Origin: Oscillospiraceae bacterium
GTDB lineage: Bacteria; Bacillota; Clostridia; Oscillospirales; Ruminococcaceae
NCBI GenBank assembly: GCA_022800935.1
Contig: JAAWRH010000005.1
Location: forward strand, 62,001-126,000
Direction of reading: 5' to 3'
DNA length: 64,000 nt
The notes beneath the pieces were generated by a model, which worked only from the letters and a program-made list of their open reading frames with translations, did no database searches and was not told where the DNA came from. Within the stretch, counting starts at the first letter, position 1. Every line of letters starts with the position of its first letter. Position numbers and translations under genes: made by a program. Below, one piece after another: positions 8,861-17,626 of this stretch.

Positions 8861-8891
8861 AAATATATATCAGGATATATATTTTTGCCAA
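8861..8891 (-). promoter_or_regulatory. vapBC promoter with operator dyad
   Basis: AAATATATATC and GATATATATTT form a perfect 11-bp dyad with a 2-bp centre (8861-8884). On the minus strand TTGGCA (8886-8891) and TATATT (8862-8867) are 18 bp apart, so the dyad covers spacer and -10. That fits VapB/VapBC repression. Confidence 0.75.
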
Positions 8892-8912
8892 GTATTTTAC
8901 CCTCCTACTTTA

Positions 8913-8951
8913 TTGACTTTTCCCTTAAATTTTGCCATAATTTAAGGGAAA
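8913..8951 (+). promoter_or_regulatory. Promoter overlapping a perfect 12-bp palindrome
   Basis: TTGACT (8913-8918), 17-bp spacer, CATAAT (8936-8941). Palindrome arms TTTCCCTTAAAT (8919-8930) and ATTTAAGGGAAA (8940-8951) lie in the spacer and on the -10, with a 9-nt centre. Likely a repressor-controlled promoter for the operon starting at 9019. The half-site TTAAGGGAA occurs once more just downstream (about 8961). Confidence 0.65.
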
Positions 8952-9018
8952 CAAAGAAGATTAAGGGAATGAGTATGTTCAATCACTCATTTGATGGCCA
9001 TTCCAGAAAGGAATTAAT

Positions 9019-9705
9019 ATGGATATCACCTTACACTATCAGGAGGCCGGGGCAGGGGAGCCCTTAATCCTTCTCCACGGCAATGGGGAGAACGGGGAGT
9101 ATTTTCGGCATCAGATTGTGTATTTTTCCCAAAAATACCGGGTCATTGCGGTGGATACCCGCGGCCATGGGCAATCTCCCAGGGGGACTGCTCCCTTTAC
9201 CATCCAGCAGTTCGCCGGTGATTTAAAGGACTTTATGGATCAGCTGGAGATTTCCAGGGCGGTTTTGCTAGGCTTTTCGGATGGGGCCAATATTGCCATG
9301 AAATTTGCCCTGAGCTATCCCGAAAGGGTGAAGGCCCTCATCCTCAACGGCGGAAATCTGAACGCCGCTGGTGTCAAAAGGTTGGTGCAGCTTCCCATTG
9401 AAATCGGCTATTGGATGGCGAAGCGCTTTGCGGAAAAATCGGCGGATGCCAAAGCCAGTATGGAGCTGCTGGGACTGATGGTAAACGAGCCAAATATCCC
9501 CGCCGTCCGGCTTAGGGAAATTCATGCGCCGGTGCTTGTCATCGCCGGGACGCGGGATATGATAAAGAAAAGCCACACCGAGGAACTTGCACAAAGCTTT
9601 CCCAATGCCAGGTTGGCCTTTGTCAAAGGAAACCACTTTATCGCGGCAAAAAATCCCCAGGCTTTTAACCAGACAGTTGAAAGCTTTTTGGAAAACCTGG
9701 GATGA
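9019..9705 (+). CDS. Alpha/beta-fold hydrolase
   Basis: 228 residues, cytosolic. Oxyanion-hole motif HGNGENG at 20-26, nucleophile Ser87 in GFSDG, acid Asp180 in AGTRD and base His206 in GNHF give a complete catalytic triad. The cap region is short. The substrate cannot be read from sequence; esters or small acyl compounds are typical. AGAAAGGA precedes the ATG. It is the first gene of a three-gene operon (hydrolase, GNAT, P-loop protein) behind a palindromic promoter. Confidence 0.88.
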   Translation: MDITLHYQEAGAGEPLILLHGNGENGEYFRHQIVYFSQKYRVIAVDTRGHGQSPRGTAPFTIQQFAGDLKDFMDQLEISRAVLLGFSDGANIAMKFALSYPERVKALILNGGNLNAAGVKRLVQLPIEIGYWMAKRFAEKSADAKASMELLGLMVNEPNIPAVRLREIHAPVLVIAGTRDMIKKSHTEELAQSFPNARLAFVKGNHFIAAKNPQAFNQTVESFLENLG

Positions 9706-9721
9706 AAAGCAGGTGAAACGA

Positions 9722-10183
9722 ATGAAAATTGTGGAAGTGACAGGGGAAAATGTTTCCCAGGCGGGCCGGATTCACTCCGAAAGCTGGAAGGAATCCCACA
9801 GGGCGCTCTGTTCTCCAGAATTTGTGGAAAAACACACGCCATCGGCTCAGGCGGCATTCCTCCGGCGGGAGATGGAAAGCGGTAAAAAATGTTATATGCT
9901 GCTGGACGGGGACCCGGTTGGAATTGTCTCCGTTGCCGGAAACACCATCGAAAATTTGTATGTCCTTCCGCAGGAACAGCGCAGGGGATATGGTACCGCC
10001 CTGCTCCGGTTTGCGGTTTCCCGATGTATGTCCGGTGCGGTCCTCTGGGTACTGAATACCAATGACGGCGCAAGGCGGCTTTATAGACGCTTCGGTTTTG
10101 CAGAAACCGGAAAGCAAACAAGACTCAACGATAAAATGTATGAAATAGAGATGGCTTTGCCAAAGGCAAAAGAGGAGTTCTGA
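9722..10183 (+). CDS. GNAT-family N-acetyltransferase
   Basis: 153 residues, a single GNAT domain. The acetyl-CoA pyrophosphate loop is QEQRRGYGTALL at about 83-94, and the C-terminal motif ARRLYRRFGFAETG is typical. The start at 9722 follows AGGTGA closely. It begins 16 bp after the hydrolase stop, and the next gene starts directly after its TGA, so the three are translated as one unit. The acceptor substrate is unknown. Confidence 0.87.
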   Translation: MKIVEVTGENVSQAGRIHSESWKESHRALCSPEFVEKHTPSAQAAFLRREMESGKKCYMLLDGDPVGIVSVAGNTIENLYVLPQEQRRGYGTALLRFAVSRCMSGAVLWVLNTNDGARRLYRRFGFAETGKQTRLNDKMYEIEMALPKAKEEF

Positions 10184-10876
10184 ATGAAAATAGAGAATAA
10201 TATTTTGAAATACTATCTAAGAAACGTGTATTTTATTACCGGCACAGCCTATGCGGGGAAATCCACCATGGTTAAGATGCTGTCGGAAAAGTTCGATATG
10301 GTCTGCTGCGGCGAAAATTTCCATACTCCTGTATCGAATCTTGTCGCGGTTCCAGAGGCTCAGCCGGATTTGTGCTATACCAAAAATCTCACCGACTGGA
10401 AGGAGTTTGTTACCCGCTCCCCGGAGGAGTATGAACGCTGGATCTACAGCACCGCAAGGGAAGCCGCGGAATTTGAGGTAGCCGAGCTTCTTTCTATTGC
10501 AAAGGACAGAAGGGTGATTGTGGACACCAACATCCCCATTGACATTTTAGGGGAGATTTCGGATTACCGACATGTTGCGGTGATGCTTTCACCCCAGTTC
10601 ATGAGCGTGGAGCGCTTCTTTGAGCGGGAGGACCCGGAGAAGCAGTTCCTTCTACAGGTCATAGAGAGCTGCGATGATTCCCAGGCGGTTATGACAAACT
10701 ATAAAAAGGGATTGGCGCTCATCAACAGTCAGAAGCATTACGATGAATACGCGAACAGCGGATTTTTTACGCTGGTGAGGGAGGATAACGGAACGGATAC
10801 CCGTGAGCAGGTGTGCGGGACTTTAGCAAGGCACTTTGGGCTGATCCCTGTGGATAGCCAAACCATAACAGATTGA
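10184..10876 (+). CDS. P-loop NTPase resembling small-molecule kinases
   Basis: 230 residues. Walker A GTAYAGKST at 20-28 near the N terminus, followed by a lid-rich helical body, resembles shikimate/nucleoside-kinase-fold proteins. VIVDTNIPIDIL near residue 107 could be the acidic second motif. The ATG abuts the TGA of the GNAT gene, so coupling is tight. The substrate is unknown; a phosphotransferase acting on a small molecule is an inference from fold and operon partners. Confidence 0.75.
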   Translation: MKIENNILKYYLRNVYFITGTAYAGKSTMVKMLSEKFDMVCCGENFHTPVSNLVAVPEAQPDLCYTKNLTDWKEFVTRSPEEYERWIYSTAREAAEFEVAELLSIAKDRRVIVDTNIPIDILGEISDYRHVAVMLSPQFMSVERFFEREDPEKQFLLQVIESCDDSQAVMTNYKKGLALINSQKHYDEYANSGFFTLVREDNGTDTREQVCGTLARHFGLIPVDSQTITD

Positions 10877-10920
10877 ATGGGCAATGCGTTTTCAAATTTT
10901 TATATCAATTCATAAAATTT

Positions 10921-10952
10921 ATGGGCGCACCGTATTTTAAGCGGTGCGCCCA
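10921..10952. terminator. Bidirectional hairpin between convergent genes
   Basis: ATGGGCGCACCG / CGGTGCGCCCAT, a perfect 12-bp stem with an 8-nt loop between the convergent genes ending at 10876 and 10972. T-rich flank on the minus-strand side only. Confidence 0.7.
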
Positions 10953-10971
10953 TGCTTAGTTGTTATAAGGC

Positions 10972-12006
10972 TTACTTTTCAAATTTTGTCTCGGTTTTTG
11001 ACTCCTTGTAGCCTGTAAACCATTCCTGCAATTTTATTTGTGGAATGCCCGTTGCGGTAGAAATACTTTCAATCGGTATTCCAAGATTGTAAAAATTAAG
11101 TGCAAGGGTCTTTTCTTTTTCCTCTACCTGTTTTTTAGCCTGCTCCTGTGCCCGCCTTTGGGCCTGTTTGGTCTGCTCCTGCGCCAGCCTTTGGGCCTGT
11201 TTGGTCTGCTCCTGCGCCAGCCTTTGGGCCTGTTTGGTCTGCTCCTGCGCCAGCCTTTGGGCCTGTATTACCCTTTGGTTCGCCTCCTGGAGGATCTCAT
11301 ATTCCCAGGCCTTCAAGGCACTTTCCTGGTCAAACAATGTAGACATAATATCTAAAACCTCCTTCTCACGGTCCTCTAAATACTCCCTTAGCACATCCTG
11401 TTCCATACAGATGCGGATGGTTTCCCATGCCGCTTTCCTGGTCCAGCCGTGCCGCTTTACCTGATCTTTATAAATCCTCGTAAAGGTGCAGTACTGGTTT
11501 ATAATATCCCCTTTTCTTCCATCGTATATTATCTTCGCCTTTACATCAACGACAGACCTGTCGCCGCCGAAAAATTCATCGGCCAGGGATATTTCTTCCG
11601 GCATAGCTTCAAAGGGCTCCCCGGTGTAAATAACATATAACTCCGGCTTCGGCAGAGCAATCCTTATTTTGCTGTGAACGTTCAAATGGTTCTCGCTGAT
11701 GTAATCCTTATACGTCTGTGCCAAATATAAAAACAGTCTTAATACAATATTAATCGCCCAAATTGACTGACACTCTACCAGAATAATCAGACGGTCTCTC
11801 ACCAGAAATCCCAAATCGTTATACATCTGGTTGACAAGGATATTCTGGATGGTGATGATCTTTAAATCCTCCTCCGAGGCTGTATTGTCTTCCGGGTGCA
11901 GCGCCTGATACATTTGAAGCAGAAAGGGCAGTTTTTTAAACAGATCTGTAAATACACTATCTTTTGCAGTATGCTTAGCAATTTTTGGAGGACTTTTATG
12001 CCGCAT
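10972..12006 (-). CDS. Rpn-family recombination-promoting nuclease / putative transposase
   Basis: 344 residues from the ATG at 12006, which GAGGAAGGG precedes by 10 nt; a start 30 bp upstream is also open. The N-terminal half has the PD-(D/E)XK layout: FTDLFKKLPFLLQMYQALHP, an acidic residue in VRDR and the ILVECQSIW (ExQ-like) strand. A later VKAKIIYDGRK matches the family. The C-terminal half is a coiled coil with three copies of an 11-residue unit AQRLAQEQTKQ, then the short terminal IPIESISTATGIP domain. Rpn nucleases are linked to RecA-independent gene transfer; whether this one moves DNA is unknown. Confidence 0.8.
   Translation of the reverse strand: MRHKSPPKIAKHTAKDSVFTDLFKKLPFLLQMYQALHPEDNTASEEDLKIITIQNILVNQMYNDLGFLVRDRLIILVECQSIWAINIVLRLFLYLAQTYKDYISENHLNVHSKIRIALPKPELYVIYTGEPFEAMPEEISLADEFFGGDRSVVDVKAKIIYDGRKGDIINQYCTFTRIYKDQVKRHGWTRKAAWETIRICMEQDVLREYLEDREKEVLDIMSTLFDQESALKAWEYEILQEANQRVIQAQRLAQEQTKQAQRLAQEQTKQAQRLAQEQTKQAQRRAQEQAKKQVEEKEKTLALNFYNLGIPIESISTATGIPQIKLQEWFTGYKESKTETKFEK
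11154..11267 (-). repeat. 33-bp tandem repeat, three full copies plus a partial
   Basis: Identical 33-bp units at 11154-11186, 11187-11219 and 11220-11252, with a partial fourth to 11267 and a degenerate copy upstream. Each unit is in frame and encodes 11 residues, so copy-number changes only lengthen or shorten the coiled coil. Confidence 0.95.
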
Positions 12007-12036
12007 AACAGACACACCCTTCCTCTGCGCAGACAA

Positions 12037-12079
12037 AATTGTGCTATAATGCTTTCTCTAAACTCATTATAGCACAATT
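12037..12079. repeat. Perfect 15-bp inverted repeat with TATAAT in each arm
   Basis: Arms AATTGTGCTATAATG and CATTATAGCACAATT around a 13-nt centre, between the ABC gene ending at 12100 and the Rpn gene starting at 12006. On the minus strand TTTTG follows. It could end the ABC operon, hold the Rpn promoter (TATAAT), or both. Confidence 0.85.
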
Positions 12080-12099
12080 AAAGTTAAAAAACAATTCTT

Positions 12100-13914
12100 T
12101 TATGGTTTCGTATAATACTGCGCCTGGGCGTTCCACAGCTCGTAATATTTGCCCCCGGTATCTGCCAAAAGCTCCTCATGGTTTCCTGACTGGATAACTG
12201 CCCCTTCGTGGAAAACAGCTATCTTATCGCAGAACCGGCAGGAAGCCAAGCGGTGGCTGATATATACCGCTGTCCTGTCCCCGGCAATTTCGTTGAAATT
12301 GCTGTAGACCTCGTACTCCGAGACCGGGTCCAGGGCAGCGGTGGGTTCGTCCAGGATGATGAAGGGCGCGTCCTTGTAGAGGGCACGGGCAAGGGCGATT
12401 TTCTGGGCTTCCCCGCCGGATATCTCCACCCCTGATTTGTCATATCTTTTGTAAAGATAGGTTTCCGCCCTGTCGGGGAAGGCAGAGAGCCGCTCCCCGA
12501 AGTTTGCCTTGTTCAGACATTCCTTTACCCTGTCCACATCAAATTGTTTGCTGGAAGCAACTACCTCCCCCAACTTAAAAGGAAATAGCTGGAAATCCTG
12601 GAACACGACAGAAAAAATAGACATATACTCGTCGTAGTCGTATTTTTGGATGTTTACCCCGTTTAAGAGGATTTCCCCCTCTGTGGGGTCATACAGGCGG
12701 CAGAGCAGCTTGATAAAGGTGGTTTTGCCAGAGCCGTTCATCCCTACGACCGCCAGCTTTTCCCCGATTTTGAATTTTACGTTCACATGGTGCAGGGCGT
12801 AAGCGTCGGTGTTGGGGTATTTGAAGGATACATCTTTAAACTCAACGTTATAGTCGTTGTCATCCCGTTTTTCAACAGTCAGGGTTCCCTTATACATATT
12901 GTTGGGGATGTCAAAGTACTCGAAAAACCGCTTTAGATAGTGGTTGTTGACAAAAATTTTCTGAACCCCGCCTGTAAAATTGAGTACAGATTCCATCAGC
13001 AGTATGATACACGCCACATACTTGGCAATATCCCCAACGGAAATGCCGCCGGACAGCGCCGCAAAGATTAAAACCCCGTACAGCCCGAATTGGAACGCAT
13101 ATTTCAGAATCTCTGTCGGTAGAGTCCACAGGGCGCTGCTGCATGACAGCTTGAGAAATCCACGATAATAAGTCATGTCAATCCCCATTTTTTCATCCGC
13201 CAGGCAATCATTCATAGCGTACAATCGGATATCCTTGCCCGCGCTGTAATTGTCTATATAGTCGTAGAAGGCGCGATCCACAGTATTCAGGTCAACGCAG
13301 GAACCCCAAAATTTTTGTTCCATTTCAGCGATTTTTGAAACCGACTGCATGGACACAGCCAGTGTGAGGATAAATCCCGCAGCCAACGCCAGCTTATACC
13401 ATACTGAAAGAGAAGGAAGCACAAAAAACGAAGCAGTTAAGGCAAGAGACGCGATTATTTTGGTTCCGTTGGCGATGAGTTCTTTCATATTATACAGCAT
13501 CCTGTATAAATTGAAGCCAGTCTGGTTTTCCCTTCTGATCCTGTGCTTTTGACGGGATACTTCCGGGTCTTCTATGGATACGTATGCCATCTTCATGGCC
13601 TTTTCGGAGAACATCCAGTCTTGGCTCCGGTAGAAGGAGTTTTCATAGGTTTCCTTGAAGCAGGAGATCCAAGCAGTCAGCATCTTTATCACAAACACAA
13701 GGCCGACGGTCAGCAGCACATATCGGACAATGACTGACAGCGGTTCTCCCCCATACAGTGCGTCAATCAGCTTTGCAGAAAAGTAAAGGGGGATATAACC
13801 TGTAAGCGAGGACAAAACAGTTTCCAGAACCAAGTATATGGTATAGCGTTTATCCAGCTCCATAGACAGCATGAATCCCCTTTTGAAGATATGGATGTGT
13901 TCTTTCAGCTTCAT
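12100..13914 (-). CDS. ABC half-transporter, permease-ATPase fusion (copy B2)
   Basis: 604 residues: six-helix ABC exporter membrane domain at about 20-325, then an ATPase with Walker A GMNGSGKTT, signature ISGGEAQK, Walker B IILDEPTAALDP and H-loop ISHRLAS, all intact. Its ATPase half matches that of the gene at 15779-17626 at roughly five residues in six by eye, while the membrane halves are much more divergent. It overlaps the preceding gene (13911-15761) by 4 bp, so those two probably form a heterodimer. The exported substrate is unknown; peptide or drug export is typical. Confidence 0.9.
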   Translation of the reverse strand: MKLKEHIHIFKRGFMLSMELDKRYTIYLVLETVLSSLTGYIPLYFSAKLIDALYGGEPLSVIVRYVLLTVGLVFVIKMLTAWISCFKETYENSFYRSQDWMFSEKAMKMAYVSIEDPEVSRQKHRIRRENQTGFNLYRMLYNMKELIANGTKIIASLALTASFFVLPSLSVWYKLALAAGFILTLAVSMQSVSKIAEMEQKFWGSCVDLNTVDRAFYDYIDNYSAGKDIRLYAMNDCLADEKMGIDMTYYRGFLKLSCSSALWTLPTEILKYAFQFGLYGVLIFAALSGGISVGDIAKYVACIILLMESVLNFTGGVQKIFVNNHYLKRFFEYFDIPNNMYKGTLTVEKRDDNDYNVEFKDVSFKYPNTDAYALHHVNVKFKIGEKLAVVGMNGSGKTTFIKLLCRLYDPTEGEILLNGVNIQKYDYDEYMSIFSVVFQDFQLFPFKLGEVVASSKQFDVDRVKECLNKANFGERLSAFPDRAETYLYKRYDKSGVEISGGEAQKIALARALYKDAPFIILDEPTAALDPVSEYEVYSNFNEIAGDRTAVYISHRLASCRFCDKIAVFHEGAVIQSGNHEELLADTGGKYYELWNAQAQYYTKP

Positions 13915-15761
13915 TTTTCGCCGCCTCCCCTTTCGCTGACGTCATCCTGGTTCTGATCCTGATACCAGCAGCTTTGAATCTCAAACATCTCTTTGTATTT
14001 TCCGCCGCGCTGGAGCAGTTCCTCGTGTGTCCCTTCCTCGCAGATTTTCCCCTTCTCCAGCAAAAGAATCCTGTCGCAGAAGGAAGTGGACGCTAACCTG
14101 TGGGAGATAAACAGCGAGGTTTTATTGGCGGCCATCTCATTGTACGCCCTGTAAATATTGCTTTCCGCGATAGGGTCAAGGGCGGCGGTGGGTTCGTCCA
14201 GCACCAGGACAGGAGCGTCTTTATAAAGGGCGCGGGCAAGCATCAGCTTTTGCGCCTCCCCGCCGGAAAGCTCGGTGCCGTCTTTGTTGACCCTCTTATC
14301 CAGCTTAGTGTTGATTCCATGGGGGAGGGCGTCGATTTTATCCCCCAGCCCTGCCGCGCGGATACATTTTTCTGCCCTGTCCAGGTCGGTTTTCTCTGTA
14401 TAGGTGCCAGAAACCGTTTCCGCCAGGGAAAAGAAGGCAGTGCGGACGTCCTGGAAAACCGGGGACAACAGGCGGTAGTAATCTTCCCGCTTAAAATCGC
14501 TGATGGGAATCCCGTTTATCCGTATTTCGCCGGAGGTGGGGCGGTACAGACCGCATAGCAGTTTGACCACCGTTGTTTTGCCTGCCCCGTTTAAGCCGAT
14601 CAGCGCCAGCTTTTCACCGCGGCGTATGGTGAAGGACAGATTGTGTATGGTGTCTTCTCCTGCCCCGTCGTAGCGGTAGGAAACACGGTCAAACACAATT
14701 TCCGGCAGGGAAGACAGATGCTCCTCTGCTTTCGCCGCGCCGGAGCCGTCATGATCGGGATAGTACGCGTAGTCCCGGTAATCACAGATAAGCAGGCTGT
14801 TTGAATGAACCTTGTTCCAGCAGTCGATAATGCCGCCAACCCATGTGGCAAAGGAGGAAATCGCCGCAAAGTAAAGGACAAACTGGCTGATGGAAATTTC
14901 ATTTTTCAGCATCATGGAGATCAGCAGCGCATACGCGCCCCCGTCACGAACCAGGATGACGACAAGGTCTGCGGCACGGGAACCGGCTTTGCGGACAGCT
15001 TCCTTTTTCCCCCACATAATATTTTGGGCGGATAACTCCCGGTAACGCTCTTCAATCCATTGGGACATCCCATAAATGCGAATATCCTTGGCGCTGGCAA
15101 AGTCGTCCGGGAGTTCTTCCACCAATCCCAGTTTGCGGCCCAGATCAGCCCTTTCGGGGCGGTGTTTATATTCCCATTTATTGAAAGCCCGTACTGCAAC
15201 CAAATTTACAACAGGGGCTATGGTCAGCAGCGGAACCAGCCATGGGCTGGCAAAAGAAATCACTGCGCCGAACAGAAAATACCCAAGGATATTTTTAACC
15301 ATTCCAAATTCATTGGTGACAATATCCGCAACAGGCAGCTTATAGTTCCACATCTGTGTCGCTCTTTCTGCCCGGCTGGCAAGATCACGGATTTCTTTCT
15401 TTTCATAATCCTGATAGAATATGGAGAGCTTTTTGCGGGTGATAATATCCGCCAGCCGGTTCTTGTAAAACTCAATCTTGGCTGACTGGATATATTGCAG
15501 CACTTTTTGCAGGACGCCGCCCGCAAACATGGCGGCCATGACCAGCCCTACCGCCATAAGGGCGTGTTCCAGCGTTTGTCCCTCCGTCACTTCCGACACC
15601 ACAAGGGAGGGAAGATAAATACCGAGATACTGCATCCCAATTTCAACGGGGATCAGCAGGATAATGATAAAAAACGCGGCAGGGCTGTATTTAAATAGCA
15701 TCCTTGCCGCCCACAGGGAATTGTCAAGGGCGGAATGGCTGGGCTTTTTCTTTTTATCCAT
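13911..15761 (-). CDS. ABC half-transporter, permease-ATPase fusion (copy A2)
   Basis: 616 residues: cytosolic N terminus, membrane domain at about 30-320, then an ATPase with Walker A GLNGAGKTT, signature LSGGEAQK, Walker B LVLDEPTAALDP and H-loop ISHRLAS. The Walker B glutamate is present, so this half does not look like a degenerate ATP site. Its ATPase half resembles that of the gene at 17623-19476 more than its B partners. It begins 17 bp after 15779-17626 ends and overlaps B2 by 4 bp. Confidence 0.9.
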   Translation of the reverse strand: MDKKKKPSHSALDNSLWAARMLFKYSPAAFFIIILLIPVEIGMQYLGIYLPSLVVSEVTEGQTLEHALMAVGLVMAAMFAGGVLQKVLQYIQSAKIEFYKNRLADIITRKKLSIFYQDYEKKEIRDLASRAERATQMWNYKLPVADIVTNEFGMVKNILGYFLFGAVISFASPWLVPLLTIAPVVNLVAVRAFNKWEYKHRPERADLGRKLGLVEELPDDFASAKDIRIYGMSQWIEERYRELSAQNIMWGKKEAVRKAGSRAADLVVILVRDGGAYALLISMMLKNEISISQFVLYFAAISSFATWVGGIIDCWNKVHSNSLLICDYRDYAYYPDHDGSGAAKAEEHLSSLPEIVFDRVSYRYDGAGEDTIHNLSFTIRRGEKLALIGLNGAGKTTVVKLLCGLYRPTSGEIRINGIPISDFKREDYYRLLSPVFQDVRTAFFSLAETVSGTYTEKTDLDRAEKCIRAAGLGDKIDALPHGINTKLDKRVNKDGTELSGGEAQKLMLARALYKDAPVLVLDEPTAALDPIAESNIYRAYNEMAANKTSLFISHRLASTSFCDRILLLEKGKICEEGTHEELLQRGGKYKEMFEIQSCWYQDQNQDDVSERGGGEK

Positions 15762-15778
15762 TTTGTCTCATCTCCTTT

Positions 15779-17626
15779 TTATGATACTGTGTAATACTGC
15801 GCCTGAGCATTCCACAGCTCGTAATACTTTCCGCCAGTATCCGCCACAAGCTCCTCATGGTTGCCCGTTTGGATAACCTCGCCTTCATGGAATACAGCAA
15901 TTTTGTCGCAGAACCGGCAGGACGCCAGACGATGGCTGATGTATACCGCTGTCCTGTCTCCGGCAATTTCATCGAACTTGCTGTAAACCTCGTATTCTGA
16001 AACCGGGTCAAGGGCGGCAGTGGGTTCGTCCAGGATGATAAAAGGCGCACCCTTATATAGGGCGCGGGCCAGGGCGATCTTCTGGGCTTCCCCGCCGGAA
16101 ATCTCCACCCCGTCCGAATCGAAATTTTTATAAAGGCTGGTTTCCGTCCCCTTTGGCATTGTTTCAAGGCGTTCCCCAAAACCCGCCTTTTCCAGGCAGG
16201 CGAGAACCTTTTCACGGTCAAATTCCGCGCTTGACGCTACATTCTGACCAAGGCTGAAAGAAAAAAGCTGGAAATCCTGGAAAACCACCGAGAAGATGGA
16301 CATATACTCCTGATAATCATACTTTTTGATGTTTACATCATTTAAGAGGATTTCCCCCTCTGTTGGGTCGTAGAGCCGGCAGAGCAGTTTAATAAAGGTG
16401 GTTTTGCCAGAACCGTTCATCCCCACCACAGCCAGCTTTTCCCCGACTTTGAACTTGATGTTTACATGGCGCAGGGCGTAAATATCGGTGCCTGGGTACT
16501 TGAAGGAAACGTCCTTGAATTCCACATAGTATTCGTTGTCGTCCCGCTTTTCCACCGTCAGGGAGCCCTGGTACATCTTGTTGGGGATGTCCAGATACGC
16601 AAAGGTCCTTTTCAGGTGGCGGCAGTATAGGGTGTTGTCGGAAAGCATGGCCCACAGCTCCCGTACGCCGTCCCCGAATTTGGAAAGCACCGAGACATAC
16701 TGCACGATATTTCCTATCCCGAACGCCCCGAAAAACGCCTTGACCACCACAAAGAGATAGCAGACCATATTGGATACTCCCACCAGCAGGGAGGAAAGGG
16801 CAGGATACAATGCCCTCAGGAAATCATATTTATCCTCTTCTTTGCCGTTTGCGCCAAGGGAAAACTGTTTCATTGTTTTTTCCGCAATCCCGCTTTGGTC
16901 ATAGATTCGGACATCCTTCGCTTTTTCAATGGCTTTTGGAAACCTGATTGCAAAAAAGGTAAACACCCGATTGGAATAGGTTGTATTCCTGCTGGTCTTT
17001 TCAAAAAGCAGGTCACTTTTATTGACTGCCTTATAATTGCCATACCCGCTCAAAACAATGAAAAACAGCAATACGGCAATCCAGACAGGATGATCCATCA
17101 AAGCATTACCGGTTTTAGATGTGAACAGGGAAACGGTCATCGCAACCGAAGTTATTATATTTACAAAAACGCGGACCAGAAGGGGCGTACCGAAAACAAG
17201 CTGGGGCAAACCATAGCCAAACATAAAAAGGTGTTCGTACAGCTTTTTATGCTGATGCTGTATCTCTGCGCTTTCTATATCCGGGAAGTCCATAGACATT
17301 TGTTTGTCGGCAAACATTTTTCTGAACCATGCCCACATTTCATTTTCCTTTTTTCTGCGTATTTCTTTCATGGCGGTTTTCAGAATATAGCAGAAAAAAT
17401 TAAACAGGACGATACCGGTCACAAATAGAATGACCGATTCCCCTCTGCGCAGGCCGGACAGCTCGTTGATAATTTTGGCAGATAACCAGACTGACACAAA
17501 GGGCTGTACAGCGCTGACCGCTTCGCTCAAAACTTCAGTTCGTATCAGGCCGGGGCAATAGTGGCTGATGATTTTAAATCCCCGCTTGGGAAGCTCTATG
17601 CGTTCCCTGATAGAAAATTCTTTCAT
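15779..17626 (-). CDS. ABC half-transporter, permease-ATPase fusion (copy B1)
   Basis: 615 residues with the same plan as B2: N-terminal ABC exporter membrane domain at about 25-330, ATPase with GMNGSGKTT, ISGGEAQK, IILDEPTAALDP and ISHRLAS. The last 260 residues nearly repeat those of B2, down to the terminal WNAQAQYYT. Overlaps A1 (17623-19476) by 4 bp, which pairs it with A1 as a heterodimer. The A1-B1 and A2-B2 order points to a tandem duplication of a two-gene unit. Confidence 0.9.
   Translation of the reverse strand: MKEFSIRERIELPKRGFKIISHYCPGLIRTEVLSEAVSAVQPFVSVWLSAKIINELSGLRRGESVILFVTGIVLFNFFCYILKTAMKEIRRKKENEMWAWFRKMFADKQMSMDFPDIESAEIQHQHKKLYEHLFMFGYGLPQLVFGTPLLVRVFVNIITSVAMTVSLFTSKTGNALMDHPVWIAVLLFFIVLSGYGNYKAVNKSDLLFEKTSRNTTYSNRVFTFFAIRFPKAIEKAKDVRIYDQSGIAEKTMKQFSLGANGKEEDKYDFLRALYPALSSLLVGVSNMVCYLFVVVKAFFGAFGIGNIVQYVSVLSKFGDGVRELWAMLSDNTLYCRHLKRTFAYLDIPNKMYQGSLTVEKRDDNEYYVEFKDVSFKYPGTDIYALRHVNIKFKVGEKLAVVGMNGSGKTTFIKLLCRLYDPTEGEILLNDVNIKKYDYQEYMSIFSVVFQDFQLFSFSLGQNVASSAEFDREKVLACLEKAGFGERLETMPKGTETSLYKNFDSDGVEISGGEAQKIALARALYKGAPFIILDEPTAALDPVSEYEVYSKFDEIAGDRTAVYISHRLASCRFCDKIAVFHEGEVIQTGNHEELVADTGGKYYELWNAQAQYYTVS

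Noticed and set aside
11154-11267. CRISPR-like array
   Set aside because: The 33-bp units are directly adjacent without spacers and encode an in-frame protein repeat.
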